DNA from: Paradevosia shaoguanensis
Lineage (GTDB): Bacteria; Pseudomonadota; Alphaproteobacteria; Rhizobiales; Devosiaceae
Length of the DNA: 64,000 bases
Assembly: GCF_016801025.1 (NCBI RefSeq)
Contig: NZ_CP068983.1
Location: 868,001 to 932,000 of the forward strand
Reading direction: 5' to 3'
This document shows, piece after piece, positions 18,367 to 27,941 of this stretch. Each line of letters starts with the position of its first letter. Position 1 is the first letter of the stretch. Made by a program: the position numbers and the translations under genes. The notes beneath the pieces are model-generated. The model saw nothing but the letters and a program-made list of their open reading frames with translations, was not told the DNA's origin and ran no database searches.

Positions 18367-18787
18367 GTTTGGGCATGCCAAGGCGCCGGCACGGATTGCT
18401 CCGGTCGGGTTTGCTTGTGGTTCGTTGGCGGCTCGGGGCGAGGTTTGCCTCAAGTCTATGTTTGCTAGCGATGTATGCGAGGCATGGCCTCGCCCCTTGA
18501 GCGTTTGAGGTTTCGACAAGCCCGTTCACGCAAGTTGCCCGCGAGCGCACTCCGGGCCGGTCACGTCACACTTAGGCCGTAAGCCCAGGCGCCCCCGGAC
18601 TTCCCCCAACTCCCAGAACCTGGCGGCAGGGCGAGATGCAGGTGTCGACCTTGTCTGCATCCAGTCCTGCCGCCAGCCGCCGCGGCACTGCGTACTGTGC
18701 CTCGCCGTTGGCGGAGGGATGGGGAGAGTATGCGGGAGGGTGGTGGGGGCGGGGATAAGTTTTTTTGGCACACGATCGTTCTTTGCT

Positions 18788-18874
18788 CTTCCCCGGACTT
18801 GATCCCGGGCCTATTGCGCCGCTCCACTTGAGTGGAGGGGCCCCGGCTCTTCGGCCGGGGAAGTGCGGTGGTGG
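18788..18874. repeat. Family B palindromic repeat, copy 1
   Basis: The order is hairpin CCCGGA/CTTGA/TCCCGGG-like, then CTATTGCGCCG, then CTCCACTTGAGTGGAG, then CCCCGG/CTCTT/CGGCCGGGG, ending GGGGAAGTG. It contains GGGGCCCCGGCTCT (18837-18850), one base different from the 14-mer matched by the IS110 guide RNA. Other copies: 28018, 45425, 47013 and the interrupted one at 54931. Confidence 0.8.
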
Positions 18875-19006
18875 GGTGAGGGAGGTGGAAGGTGGGGAAG
18901 CTGCGGAGAGGAAGCCGGGAGGATAGGAGGTGGGAAATGGTGAGAGCGGAACGACGATCAGGCAAAGGTCGCGAAGCGAGCCGTATCGCGTGATCTCTCC
19001 AGCACG

Positions 19007-19205
19007 TCTCCCTCCCCCTTGCGGGGAGGGGATAGGGGTGGGGGGTGTTCGAACACGGAGCTTGGGCTCACCCCACCCTCGGTCCCTCCCCACAAGGGGG
19101 AGGGAGGCGATGGAGCCAGGAAAGCGGTGGTAATGCGAATGGATAGCTCCGCGCCTCTTGCTCACCCCCACCCCTGCCCCCTCCCCGCAAGGGGGAGGGA
19201 GACCT
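19007..19205. repeat. Family A GC-rich palindromes (three units)
   Basis: Three units of the CCCTCCCC-(C/A)TTG(C/T)GGGGAGGG palindrome with the flanking GGGGTGGGG motif occur at about 19007-19045, 19070-19107 and 19162-19202. The outer two units form inverted pairs. The sequence after the third, GAGACCTGCTGGCGCGATCG, recurs at 56976 within another family A copy, which shows that the units share longer flanks and are one dispersed element. Confidence 0.8.
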
Positions 19206-19259
19206 GCTGGCGCGATCGAGGGCGAGAGGCCGCCGGGAAGAAGGGTTACGCGGCCCCCC

Positions 19260-20117
19260 CTACCGCCCCGCGTGTTCTTTCAAGAACTCCTCGGCGCCCA
19301 GGACGATCTCGTCGTCAACCTTGCCGATCTGCTTGTCGTCCTTGCCCTGGAAGTCGAAGCCGCGGAGGACCTGGCGGATGACGCTGAGGCGGGCGCGGCG
19401 TTTGTCGTTGGCGCGGATGATGGTCCAGGGGGCGTAGTCGGTGTCGGTTTCCTCAAGCATGCGGTCGCGGGCCTTGGAATAGGCGTCCCAGCGCGGCAGG
19501 GCTTCCATGTCGATGGGCGAGAGCTTCCAGACTTTCAGCGGGTCGTGGCGGCGATCGTGGAACCGCTTGAGCTGCATTTCGCGGCCGATATCGAGCCAGA
19601 ACTTGTGGAGATGGATGCCGTCGGCGACCAGCATGCGCTCGAAGCGCGGCGCCTCGATAAGGAACTGAGCGGTCTGCTCGGGCGTGCAGAAGCCCATGAC
19701 CGGCTCGACGCCGGCGCGGTTGTACCAGGAGCGATCGAAAAGCACGGTTTCGCCGGCAGCCGGGAGCCAATCGACGTAGCGCTGGAAATACCATTGCGTG
19801 GCTTCGCGGTCGCTGGGCTTGGGCAGCGCGGCGATGATGTTGTAGCGGGGATTGAGATTGGCAAGGTAGGTCTTGATCGTACCGCCCTTGCCGGCCGCAT
19901 CGCGCCCCTCGAAGACCAGCATGATGCGGTCGCCGCCCTTGGCCAGGTGACTTTGCAGCAAGACCAGTTGCTTCTGGAGCGCGAGCAGTTCGTCCTCGTA
20001 GACGTCATCGTCGAGCTTGTCGGCATAGGGGTAACCGCCCGAGGTCATGGCGGCTTTCTTGATCGCCTTGGGGAGATCGGGATTCTCGATATCGAAACTG
20101 TCGTAAGGGTCTGACAC
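19260..20117 (-). CDS. ppk2: Polyphosphate kinase 2
   Basis: A 285-residue one-domain PPK2 with Walker A EGRDAAGKGG (near residues 71-79), Walker B/lid region LFDRSWYNRAGVEPVMGFC and KFWLDIGREMQLKRF. It transfers phosphate between polyphosphate and nucleotides, normally making GTP or ATP from polyP. The frame opens at GTG 20126, but that codon overlaps the AGGAG; GTG 20117 has AAAGGAG at 8 nt and gives the usual MSDPYDSFD start. It is divergent from phoR (85 nt), so polyP use and phosphate sensing share a promoter region. Confidence 0.93.
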   Translation of the reverse strand: MSDPYDSFDIENPDLPKAIKKAAMTSGGYPYADKLDDDVYEDELLALQKQLVLLQSHLAKGGDRIMLVFEGRDAAGKGGTIKTYLANLNPRYNIIAALPKPSDREATQWYFQRYVDWLPAAGETVLFDRSWYNRAGVEPVMGFCTPEQTAQFLIEAPRFERMLVADGIHLHKFWLDIGREMQLKRFHDRRHDPLKVWKLSPIDMEALPRWDAYSKARDRMLEETDTDYAPWTIIRANDKRRARLSVIRQVLRGFDFQGKDDKQIGKVDDEIVLGAEEFLKEHAGR

Positions 20118-20202
20118 TCTGGGCACTCCTTTGCTCGCGCCACCGTGCTATGAAGCCGGCTGGCGCGCAAGACGGCCCCTCCCCGACGACCAGGAATTCG
20201 GA

Positions 20203-21474
20203 ATGACCCAGGATACATCCGGCAAATCCCCAGACCCGATCCCCGGGTGGAAGGAGATGCTTTCGCGCCGCCGCGCGCTGCTGCTGGTGGTGGCCATTGT
20301 CCTGCTGGTCATAGCGCTGACGGGCGGGGCGACCTATTGGGCCATGGCGATCGCCTTCCTTGCCATTGCCGCGGCCGCCGCCTTCATTCCTTCGGCGCCG
20401 GCAATCGGGGGCGCAGAGCCGGTGGGCGTGGCGGATACGCAGCGGGACGCGCATATCATTGCCTTTGCCGATGCGCTGGGCGACCCCTGCCTGCTGCTCA
20501 ACCGGCGCGGCATCATCGTGCATCGCAACCCGGCTTCCGCACGTGAATTCCCCGGCGCGCGGCTGGGCGACCCGGTGGCATTTTCCTTCCGTACGCCGGC
20601 CGTGCTCACGGCGATCGACGCAGCGATGCAAACCGACGTGCCCCAGACGGTGGAACTGCACCTCACCGTGCCCAACGAGATCTGGTACAAGGTCGTCATT
20701 TCGCCGCTGCGCACCAACGGGCCGGGCTCGGACCCGAGCCTCATGATCGTGACGCTGCAGAACCTGACCGAGCAGAAGCGCGTGGAAGCCATGCGCTCGG
20801 ATTTCATCGCCAATGCCAGCCACGAGCTGCGCACGCCCCTCACCTCGCTCATCGGGTTCATCGATACGCTGCTGGGGCCAGCCTCCAAGGACCAGGCGGC
20901 GCGCGAGCGGTTCCTGGGCATCATGCGGGCGCAGGCGCAGCGCATGTCCAAGCTCATCGACGACCTGCTCTCGCTCTCGCGCATCGAGATGCGCCAGCAC
21001 GTGCTGCCGCGCGGGACCGTGGACCTGGGGCTGCTGCTCCAGGAGGTGAGCGAGGGACTGGAAAGCCTGTCGCAGGATGCGGGGGTGGAGGTGAACGTCA
21101 CGGTGCCGGAGGAAAAGGCAACGGTGACGGGAGAGCGCGACGAGCTCTACGAGGTGTTCGAGAACCTCCTCGAAAACGCCATCAGCTATGGCGGCGACGG
21201 CGGCAAGGTGGATATCGCGCTCGCGCCGGCGACGGGGCGACCCGGCTATGACTATCTCGTGACAGTGACCGACTACGGCCAGGGCGTGGAGGCCCAGCAC
21301 GTGCCGCGCCTGACAGAGCGGTTTTACCGTGCGGATTCAGAGGCCAAGAAGAAAAAGGGCACCGGGCTCGGCCTGGCGATCGTCAAGCACATCGTGCAGC
21401 GGCATCGCGGAATCCTCACCATCAGGAGCCAGAAGGGCGAGGGTACGCGCGTAGAAGTTCTGCTGCCGCGATAG
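20203..21474 (+). CDS. phoR: Phosphate regulon sensor histidine kinase PhoR
   Basis: A 423-residue membrane kinase. It has two adjacent helices at about residues 24-61, a PAS region (about 85-190), HisKA with the phosphorylated His207 in ASHELRTPLTSLIGF, and HATPase motifs ENLLENAISYG (N box), TDYGQGVEAQHVPRLTERFY and KKGTGLGLAIVKHIV (G box). It senses phosphate status through PstSCAB-PhoU and phosphorylates PhoB. ATG 20203 is chosen because the upstream open stretch is not hydrophobic or conserved. It lies directly before pstS, 300 nt away. Confidence 0.94.
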   Translation: MTQDTSGKSPDPIPGWKEMLSRRRALLLVVAIVLLVIALTGGATYWAMAIAFLAIAAAAAFIPSAPAIGGAEPVGVADTQRDAHIIAFADALGDPCLLLNRRGIIVHRNPASAREFPGARLGDPVAFSFRTPAVLTAIDAAMQTDVPQTVELHLTVPNEIWYKVVISPLRTNGPGSDPSLMIVTLQNLTEQKRVEAMRSDFIANASHELRTPLTSLIGFIDTLLGPASKDQAARERFLGIMRAQAQRMSKLIDDLLSLSRIEMRQHVLPRGTVDLGLLLQEVSEGLESLSQDAGVEVNVTVPEEKATVTGERDELYEVFENLLENAISYGGDGGKVDIALAPATGRPGYDYLVTVTDYGQGVEAQHVPRLTERFYRADSEAKKKKGTGLGLAIVKHIVQRHRGILTIRSQKGEGTRVEVLLPR

Positions 21475-21625
21475 GCCCCTGGCCCCGTTCGAGATCGTGG
21501 AATTGACTGGCCCCAGGCGAGGTCGATGGGGGAATCCCTTTGGCCGGGCAAATGGCGGCTTTGTCATTTTCCACCGGATTTCGGAATTGTCGCCAGAAAT
21601 TATCTCGGTATTTCAGTCGCTTAAA

Positions 21626-21654
21626 TTGTCACAGAACTGCAATTAAACTGACAT
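21626..21654 (+). promoter_or_regulatory. Pho box upstream of pstS
   Basis: Three 7-bp units at an 11-bp period: TTGTCAC (21626-21632), CTGCAAT (21637-21643), CTGACAT (21648-21654), separated by AGAA and TAAA. This matches the PhoB consensus of CTGTCAT direct repeats with A/T-rich 4-bp spacers. It is the only AT-rich block in the 302-nt gap before pstS. A -10 is not confidently placed. Confidence 0.8.
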
Positions 21655-21776
21655 AAAACCATAGCGACGGGCTCATAGGTTGCCCCCGTCAAACACGGGA
21701 CCCCGGTCTGAAAGAGCAGGTAACCGGCTCACCGCCCGGGTTTGGGGACCCAATGTTTCCTGAAAGGAAAAACCTC

Positions 21777-22802
21777 ATGAAGACCGCTCTTTATGCCGGC
21801 GTTGCTCTCGTGGCCCTGTCGGCCTTCGGCGCCACTTCCGCTTTCGCGCGTGACCAGATCCAGGTTGCCGGCTCGTCGACCGTTCTGCCCTATGCCAAGA
21901 TCGTTGCCGAGACCTTCGGCGAGACCTATCCGGACTTCAAGACCCCGGTCGTGGAATCGGGTGGTTCGGGCGCCGGCATCAAGCAGTTCTGCGAAGGCGT
22001 GGGCGAAGACAAGATCGACATCGCGAACGCTTCGCGCGCGATGAAGAAGGAAGAGCTCGAGACCTGCAAGACCAACGGCGTCGCCGACGTCGAGGAAGTC
22101 CAGATCGGTTACGACGGCATCGTGTTCGCCTCGGACATCAACGGCCCGGATTTCGCGATCCAGCCCGTCGACATCTACAAGGCCCTGGCTGCCAAGGTCG
22201 TGGTTGACGGCAAGCTCGTCGACAATCCCTTCACCAAGTGGAACGAAGTGAACCCGGCTTTCCCGGCATGGGATATCGCCGCCTACATCCCGGGCGAAAA
22301 GCACGGCACCCGTGAAGTCTTCGAAGAGAAGCTGATGACCGGTGGCTGCGACAAGGCTGCCCTGACCGCCGCCGGCGTTGCCGACGCCGATGTCGCCAAG
22401 ACCTGCATCGCCATCCGCAAGGACGGCAAGGCGGTCGATATCGATGGCGACTACACCGAGACCCTGGCCCGCATCGACTCCAACAAGACCGGCATCGGTG
22501 TCTTCGGCCTCGCCTTCTACGAAAACAACGCCGACAAGCTCAAGGTTGCTACCGTCGGTGGCGTGACCCCGTCGGTCGAGACCATCGCTTCGGGTGAGTA
22601 CCCGGTTTCCCGCCCGCTGTTCTTCTACGTCAAGAAGGCTCACCTGGGCGTCATCCCGGGCCTGAAGGAATATGTCGAGTTCTTCCTGTCGGACGAAATG
22701 ATCGGGCCGGATAGCCCGCTCGCCCAGTACGGCCTGGTCGCTGCCCCGGACGCAGAGCGTCAGGCCCAGCGCGACAAGTTCGCCGCCGGCACCACCATGT
22801 AA
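21777..22802 (+). CDS. pstS: Phosphate ABC transporter substrate-binding protein PstS
   Basis: A 341-residue periplasmic protein with a signal peptide (VALVALSAFGATSAFA) and the phosphate-binding motif GSSTVLPYAK, then VVESGGSGAGIKQFCEGVG and IDIANASRAMKK. It binds inorganic phosphate and delivers it to PstCA. ATG 21777 has AAAGGA upstream. The gene carries more T- and C-ending high-expression codons than its neighbours. It is the first gene of pstSCAB-phoUB behind a Pho box, and is followed by a perfect stem-loop that may set the excess of PstS over the membrane parts. Confidence 0.97.
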   Translation: MKTALYAGVALVALSAFGATSAFARDQIQVAGSSTVLPYAKIVAETFGETYPDFKTPVVESGGSGAGIKQFCEGVGEDKIDIANASRAMKKEELETCKTNGVADVEEVQIGYDGIVFASDINGPDFAIQPVDIYKALAAKVVVDGKLVDNPFTKWNEVNPAFPAWDIAAYIPGEKHGTREVFEEKLMTGGCDKAALTAAGVADADVAKTCIAIRKDGKAVDIDGDYTETLARIDSNKTGIGVFGLAFYENNADKLKVATVGGVTPSVETIASGEYPVSRPLFFYVKKAHLGVIPGLKEYVEFFLSDEMIGPDSPLAQYGLVAAPDAERQAQRDKFAAGTTM

Positions 22803-22810
22803 TTTTCGGC

Positions 22811-22834
22811 AAGGCGCGGCGAAAGCCGCGCCTT
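22811..22834 (+). promoter_or_regulatory. pstS-pstC intercistronic stem-loop
   Basis: AAGGCGCGGC (22811-22820), GAAA tetraloop, GCCGCGCCTT (22825-22834): a perfect 10-bp stem 8 nt after the pstS stop without a U-run. Such stems protect the upstream mRNA from 3' exonucleases or attenuate transcription, either of which would give more PstS than PstC. Confidence 0.75.
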
Positions 22835-22883
22835 CCTCCTCCAACCACAAGCGCCCGCAAGGCGCGCACAACAGGGAACAAAG

Positions 22884-24341
22884 ATGTCGGCAACCCTGGT
22901 TCTTGCCATCATCGTCGCGATCGGCGTGGTCGCATTCGTGATCGGACGCCAACGGGCCGTGGCCCAGCGCGATGGAGCGGCCAAGTCGCATTCGCTTCCC
23001 AGCTATCACGGATGGTGGGCTTTCCTCCTGGCCACCGTTCCGGCCATCCTTTTCCTCCTGGTCTGGGCCCTCGGCTCGAACCTTTATGCCGACAACCTCA
23101 TCGGCTCGCAGCTCCCGGCCAATATCAGCACCGGTGAGCGCAGCCTTGCCCTGGGCATGATCGATCGCACGGCACAGGCGCTCGGCGCCCTCGAAATCCA
23201 TAATGTCGATGCGCTGCCCAAGACCTATGCCGAGCTCATCCCCCAAGCCTCCCAGGTAGGCGTACTTCTCGCCAGCCAGGGCCAGGACTACATGCTGCCG
23301 ATCGCGCTGAGCGTGAACGAGACGGCCCTGTTCCTAGGGCGCCTCGGTGGCGGCATCGCCATCATCCTCGCGCTGGCCGGCGCCGCAATCGGGCTCTCCA
23401 TGGTCCAGCCGCGCGCCCGGGCCCGCAACAATGTGGAGCGTATCATGCTCTGGGCGCTCTTCGGGGCCTCGGGCATCGCCATCGCCACCACGATTGGCAT
23501 CGTGCTCTCGATGCTTTCGGAAACCATGACCTTCTTCTCGGAGGTCAATCCGATGAACTTCTTCTTCGGCACCGTCTGGGACCCGCGCTTCGCCGCGGCC
23601 GGTTCGGGCGGCAGCGAAGGTCAGTTCGGCCTCATCCCGCTGCTGGCCGGTACGCTCTATATCGCGCTCGTCTCGATGCTGGTCGCCGTGCCGGTTGGCC
23701 TGATGTCGGCCATCTACATGGGCGAATACGCCTCCCCGCAGGTGCGCTCGATCGTCAAGCCCGTGCTCGAACTCCTCGCCGGCATCCCGACCATCGTCTA
23801 CGGCATCTTTGCCGCCGTGACGCTGGGGCCGTTCCTGCGTGACCTTTCGGCGGCCCTCGCCGGCGGCACCGGCTTCATCCAGGCGCAGAGCGTCTTCACC
23901 GCCGGTTTCGTGATGGGCGTGATGCTCATCCCGCTGGTGTCCTCGCTCTCGGACGACGTCATCACCGCCGTGCCCCGCGCCATGCGCGACGGCTCGCTGG
24001 GCCTGGGCGCCACGCGGTCGGAAACCATCAAGCGCGTGATCCTGCCGGCAGCGCTGCCAGGCATCGTGGGCGCGCTGCTGCTCACCGCCTCGCGCGCCAT
24101 CGGCGAGACCATGATCGTGGTGCTGGCCGCCGGCGTGGCCGCGCGCCTCACCATCAACCCCTTCGAGGCGATGACCACCATCACGGTCAAAATCGTCAAC
24201 CAGCTCACGGGCGACCTCGAGTTCAACTCGCCCCAGACGCTGGTGGCCTTCGCCCTCGGCCTCACCCTCTTCGTCATCACGCTGGGCATGAACGTCTTTG
24301 CCCTCTGGATCGTCCGCCGCTATCGGGAGCAGTACGAATGA
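22884..24341 (+). CDS. pstC: Phosphate ABC transporter permease PstC
   Basis: A 485-residue permease, longer than E. coli PstC because of an alphaproteobacterial N-terminal region: a first helix (TLVLAIIVAIGVVAFVIG), a second around residue 45 and a periplasmic segment to about residue 150. The conserved permease part has the EAA-type loop AMRDGSLGLGATRSETIKRV and LAGIPTIVYGIFAAVTLGPF. It forms the phosphate channel with PstA. Start ATG 22884 follows CAGGGAACAAAG. The stop overlaps the pstA start as ATGA. Confidence 0.95.
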   Translation: MSATLVLAIIVAIGVVAFVIGRQRAVAQRDGAAKSHSLPSYHGWWAFLLATVPAILFLLVWALGSNLYADNLIGSQLPANISTGERSLALGMIDRTAQALGALEIHNVDALPKTYAELIPQASQVGVLLASQGQDYMLPIALSVNETALFLGRLGGGIAIILALAGAAIGLSMVQPRARARNNVERIMLWALFGASGIAIATTIGIVLSMLSETMTFFSEVNPMNFFFGTVWDPRFAAAGSGGSEGQFGLIPLLAGTLYIALVSMLVAVPVGLMSAIYMGEYASPQVRSIVKPVLELLAGIPTIVYGIFAAVTLGPFLRDLSAALAGGTGFIQAQSVFTAGFVMGVMLIPLVSSLSDDVITAVPRAMRDGSLGLGATRSETIKRVILPAALPGIVGALLLTASRAIGETMIVVLAAGVAARLTINPFEAMTTITVKIVNQLTGDLEFNSPQTLVAFALGLTLFVITLGMNVFALWIVRRYREQYE

Positions 24342-25657
24342 GCCAAGCTGTCATGGACTCGCAGGCTTCCGCCACTGCCGCTCCGGCCCGCCGCGATATC
24401 GGTCTCAAGCGCCGCTATGCCGCCGAACAGCGCTTCCGCGCCATGGGCATCGCCGCGATCGCCTTCGGCGTCATCTTCCTCGTGATCCTGCTCGGCTCGA
24501 TCATCTCGAAGGGCTATACGGCGTTCGTGCAGACCTCGATCACCATCCCTGTGACGTTCGCGGCCGATATCATCGACAAGGACAACAAGCGCGACACCGA
24601 CCCCAAGGTGCTGGTGACCGCCAATTACCCGGTCGTCGCCCGTAACTCGCTGGCGGCCGCGCTCGGCGTCGATACGTCCGATGCCAAGGCGATGAAGCAG
24701 GTTTCCGGCATGGTTTCGGACTCGGTGCGCGGCCAGCTGCGCGCCATGGTCACGGCCGATCCCTCGATCGTGGGCACCACGCAGAACGTGGCGCTTCTCG
24801 CCGCCGCCGACATCGACAGCGCCAACAAGGGCCAGATCGACCTCAACGTGCCCGAGGCCAAGCGCAAGGTTTCCGACCAGCAGGTCGCCTGGCTCGAAGA
24901 GCTGCGCCAGCATGGCCAGATATCGACGCCGTTCAACTGGGGTCTGTTCACCTACGGTGCCTCCAGCCGTCCGGAAGCTTCGGGGCTGGGAGTGGCCATG
25001 GTCGGCTCCGCCTACATGATGCTGATCGTGCTCATCGTCGCCCTGCCCATCGGCGTGGCCGCCTCGATCTATCTCGAAGAATTCGCCCCCAAGAACCGGG
25101 TGACGGATATCATCGAGATCAACATCAACAACCTGGCGGCCGTGCCCTCGATCGTCTTCGGCCTGCTTGGCCTCGCCGTCTTCATCAACTTCGCGGGCCT
25201 GCCGCGCTCGGCTCCGATCGTGGGCGGCCTCGTGCTCTCGCTGATGACGCTGCCGACGATCATCATCGCGACCCGCGCCGCCCTGCGCTCGGTGCCACCC
25301 TCGATCCGCTCGGCCGCCCTTGGCCTGGGCGCATCGCGCATGCAGATGGTCTTCCACCACGTGCTACCGCTGGCCATGCCGGGCGTGCTCACGGGCACGA
25401 TCATAGGCCTGGCGCGCGCTCTGGGCGAGACGGCTCCGCTCCTTCTCATCGGCATGGTGGCGTTCGTGGCCGACTATCCGGCTACCCCGCTGCAGCCGGC
25501 GACGGCCCTGCCCGTGCAGATTTACATGTGGTCCAACGAAGCCGAACGCGCCTTCGTGGAACGCACCTCCGGCGGTATCATCGTGCTGCTGGTCTTCCTT
25601 GCGGTGATGAACCTCACCGCCATCATCCTTCGCAAACGCTTCGAGCGCCGCTGGTAG
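24338..25657 (+). CDS. pstA: Phosphate ABC transporter permease PstA
   Basis: A 439-residue permease with an N-terminal DUF3333-type region (helix near residues 38-60, then a periplasmic domain to about 210) and the permease core with AAVPSIVFGLLGLAVFI and the EAA loop AALGLGASRMQMVFHHVLPL. It pairs with PstC. The start overlaps the pstC stop by 4 nt, so translation is coupled; pstB follows after 9 nt. Confidence 0.95.
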   Translation: MSQAVMDSQASATAAPARRDIGLKRRYAAEQRFRAMGIAAIAFGVIFLVILLGSIISKGYTAFVQTSITIPVTFAADIIDKDNKRDTDPKVLVTANYPVVARNSLAAALGVDTSDAKAMKQVSGMVSDSVRGQLRAMVTADPSIVGTTQNVALLAAADIDSANKGQIDLNVPEAKRKVSDQQVAWLEELRQHGQISTPFNWGLFTYGASSRPEASGLGVAMVGSAYMMLIVLIVALPIGVAASIYLEEFAPKNRVTDIIEININNLAAVPSIVFGLLGLAVFINFAGLPRSAPIVGGLVLSLMTLPTIIIATRAALRSVPPSIRSAALGLGASRMQMVFHHVLPLAMPGVLTGTIIGLARALGETAPLLLIGMVAFVADYPATPLQPATALPVQIYMWSNEAERAFVERTSGGIIVLLVFLAVMNLTAIILRKRFERRW

Positions 25658-25666
25658 GACCGACAA

Positions 25667-26473
25667 ATGAGTGAAGCAATGACCCTCGAAACCGCCCCGG
25701 CGCCCGTAAGCACCGTGCCCGTCAAGATCCGCGGCGACAAAGTCTCGGTGTTCTACGGCGAGAAGCAGGCCCTGTTCGACGTCGATCTCGACATCGAGCG
25801 CAACCGGGTGACGTCGCTGATCGGCCCGTCGGGCTGTGGCAAGTCCACGTTCCTGCGCTGCCTCAACCGCATGAACGACACGATCGACTCCTGCCGCGTG
25901 ACCGGCAAGATTATGCTCGACAACGACGACATCTACGACCGCAATATCGACGTGGTCGAGCTGCGCGCCCGCGTCGGCATGGTGTTCCAGAAGCCCAATC
26001 CGTTCCCGAAGTCGATCTACGAGAACGTGGCCTACGGCCCGCGCATCCACGGCCTGGCTCATTCCAAGACCGAGATGGATGAGATCGTGGTCTCCTCGCT
26101 CCGCCGCGCCGGCCTCTTCGAAGAGGTCAAGGATCGCCTCGATGCGCCCGGCACCGGGCTTTCAGGTGGCCAGCAGCAGCGCCTGTGCATTGCGCGCGCC
26201 ATCGCGACCAAGCCGGAAGTGCTACTGATGGACGAGCCCTGCTCGGCCCTCGACCCGATCGCTACCGCCATCATCGAAGAGCTGATCGACGAACTGCGCG
26301 AAAACTTCACCATCGTCATCGTGACCCACTCGATGCAACAGGCTGCCCGCGTGTCGCAGAAGACCGCGTTCTTCCACCTGGGCAAGCTCATCGAGGAAGG
26401 CGTGACCGAAGAAATCTTCACCAACCCTGTCAACAAGAAGACCCAGGACTACATTACTGGCCGTATCGGCTAA
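25667..26473 (+). CDS. pstB: Phosphate ABC transporter ATP-binding protein PstB
   Basis: A 268-residue ATPase with Walker [20 protein letters not shown] (PstB-typical RMND), Q-loop VFQKPNPFP, signature [14 protein letters not shown], Walker [14 protein letters not shown] and switch His in [12 protein letters not shown]. It powers phosphate uptake and, with PhoU, signals to PhoR. TAGGA stands 7 nt before ATG 25667. Confidence 0.97.
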   Translation: MSEAMTLETAPAPVSTVPVKIRGDKVSVFYGEKQALFDVDLDIERNRVTSLIGPSGCGKSTFLRCLNRMNDTIDSCRVTGKIMLDNDDIYDRNIDVVELRARVGMVFQKPNPFPKSIYENVAYGPRIHGLAHSKTEMDEIVVSSLRRAGLFEEVKDRLDAPGTGLSGGQQQRLCIARAIATKPEVLLMDEPCSALDPIATAIIEELIDELRENFTIVIVTHSMQQAARVSQKTAFFHLGKLIEEGVTEEIFTNPVNKKTQDYITGRIG

Positions 26474-26483
26474 GGAGCCCTAG

Positions 26484-27194
26484 ATGCCTACCCTCCAGAG
26501 CGAACACATCGTCTCCTCCTACGAGGATGAGCTGACGCAGCTGGCCCGGTCGATTTCCGAAATGGGCGGCGAAGTGGAAGCGGCGGTCCAGAATGCGACC
26601 ACCGCCCTGCTCAAGCTCGACCACAACCTCGCCCGCCAGACCGTGGCCGCCGACAAGCGCATCGACGAGATGCAGCGCAAGATCGACGAAACCGCGGTTT
26701 CGATGATCGCCCGCCGCCAGCCGATGGCGACGGACCTGCGCGCCATCATCACCTCGATCCACGTCGCCAACGACCTCGAACGCGTCGGCGACATGGCCAA
26801 GCAGGTGTCGCGCCGCGCCCTCCAGATCGAAGGCCTGGCCCTTGCGCCCAAGTTCTACAACGGGCTCAAGCACATGACCGACCTGATCCTGGCCCAGCTC
26901 CAGGCGGCACTCGACGCCTATTCGACGCGCAATGGCGCGGCGGCGATCGCGGTGTGCAACCGCGACGACGAGATCGACGCGCTCTACACCTCGATCTTCC
27001 GCGAGCTGCTGACCTACATGATGGAAGACCCGCGCAATATCACGCAGTGCACCCATCTTCTCTTCTGCGCCAAGAACCTCGAGCGGGTGGGCGACCACGC
27101 CACCAATATCGCGGAAGCCGCCTTCTACCTCGATACCGGCCGCTATCTTTCGAGCGATGTCGAGGACCTGCACCGGACCCAGGTCCGCGAGTAA
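26484..27194 (+). CDS. phoU: Phosphate signalling protein PhoU
   Basis: A 236-residue protein of two three-helix PhoU repeats. Each carries the metal-binding E/DxxxD motif: NDLERVGDMAKQ (about residue 94) and KNLERVGDHATNIAE (about residue 196). PhoU links PstB activity to PhoR and keeps the Pho regulon off when phosphate is plentiful. AAGGAG lies 7 nt before ATG 26484; it is 10 nt after pstB. Confidence 0.96.
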   Translation: MPTLQSEHIVSSYEDELTQLARSISEMGGEVEAAVQNATTALLKLDHNLARQTVAADKRIDEMQRKIDETAVSMIARRQPMATDLRAIITSIHVANDLERVGDMAKQVSRRALQIEGLALAPKFYNGLKHMTDLILAQLQAALDAYSTRNGAAAIAVCNRDDEIDALYTSIFRELLTYMMEDPRNITQCTHLLFCAKNLERVGDHATNIAEAAFYLDTGRYLSSDVEDLHRTQVRE

Positions 27195-27236
27195 TTTCGC
27201 GGACCGCCAGCCTTTCCCCAAACCGGAACCGCTGCA

Positions 27237-27941
27237 ATGCCTGCAACGATCATGATCGTCGAAGACGAGGCCGATCTGGCGCTGATGATGCGCTACAACC
27301 TCGAGGCCGAAGGTTTTACCGTGCTCTCCTCGGCGAGCGGCGACGAAGCCGCCGACCAAATGCGCGAGAAGATCCCCGACCTGATCCTCCTCGACTGGAT
27401 GCTGCCCGGCCTTTCGGGCATTGAACTCTGCCGCCGCTGGCGCGCACGGGAAGAAACGGCGCGCGTGCCGATCATCATGATCACCGCGCGCGGCGAGGAA
27501 GAAGAACGCGTGCGCGGCCTTGCGACGGGCGCGGATGATTACGTGGTCAAGCCGTTCTCGATCCCTGAGCTCCTGGCCCGCATCAACGCCCTGCTGCGCC
27601 GCTCGAACCCGCAACTGGTGACGACGGTGCTCAAGGCCGGCGACCTCGAACTCGACCGTACCAGCCACCGCGTCCGCCGCTCCGGCCGCGAGGTGCATCT
27701 GGGGCCGACGGAATACCGTCTGCTCGAATACCTCATGCGCCATCCGGGCCGGGTCTATTCGCGCGAACAATTGCTCGATGGCGTCTGGGGCAATGACGTG
27801 TACGTGGACGAACGCACGGTGGACGTGCATGTCGGCCGCTTGCGCAAGGCCATCAACCGCGGCAAGAGCGCCGACCCGATCCGCACGGTTCGCGGGGCGG
27901 GTTACTCGTTCGACGAGCAGTTTGCCGCGGCGACGAATTGA
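27237..27941 (+). CDS. phoB: Phosphate regulon response regulator PhoB
   Basis: A 234-residue OmpR/PhoB regulator. The receiver domain has the acidic pair in MIVEDEADL, phospho-acceptor Asp in LILLDWMLPGLSG and the Lys in DDYVVKPFS. The winged-helix domain has LGPTEYRLLEYLMRHPGRVY, VYVDERTVDVHVGRLRKAI and GAGYSFDE. It binds the Pho box upstream of pstS. It lies 42 nt after phoU, completing phoR-pstSCAB-phoU-phoB. Confidence 0.97.
   Translation: MPATIMIVEDEADLALMMRYNLEAEGFTVLSSASGDEAADQMREKIPDLILLDWMLPGLSGIELCRRWRAREETARVPIIMITARGEEEERVRGLATGADDYVVKPFSIPELLARINALLRRSNPQLVTTVLKAGDLELDRTSHRVRRSGREVHLGPTEYRLLEYLMRHPGRVYSREQLLDGVWGNDVYVDERTVDVHVGRLRKAINRGKSADPIRTVRGAGYSFDEQFAAATN

Larger units (their letters stand above)
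18367..19259. other. 893-nt intergenic region with palindromic repeats, no gene
   Basis: No reading frame here has family similarity or a good start. The left 400 nt are featureless to me. The rest holds one copy of repeat family B (18788-18874) and a cluster of family A palindromes (about 19007-19205), both listed separately. Confidence 0.7.

Noticed and set aside
18367-19006. Small genes in the gap after gcrA
   Set aside because: The open frames overlap one another on both strands, lack good starts and match no family; part of them reads through repeat family B.
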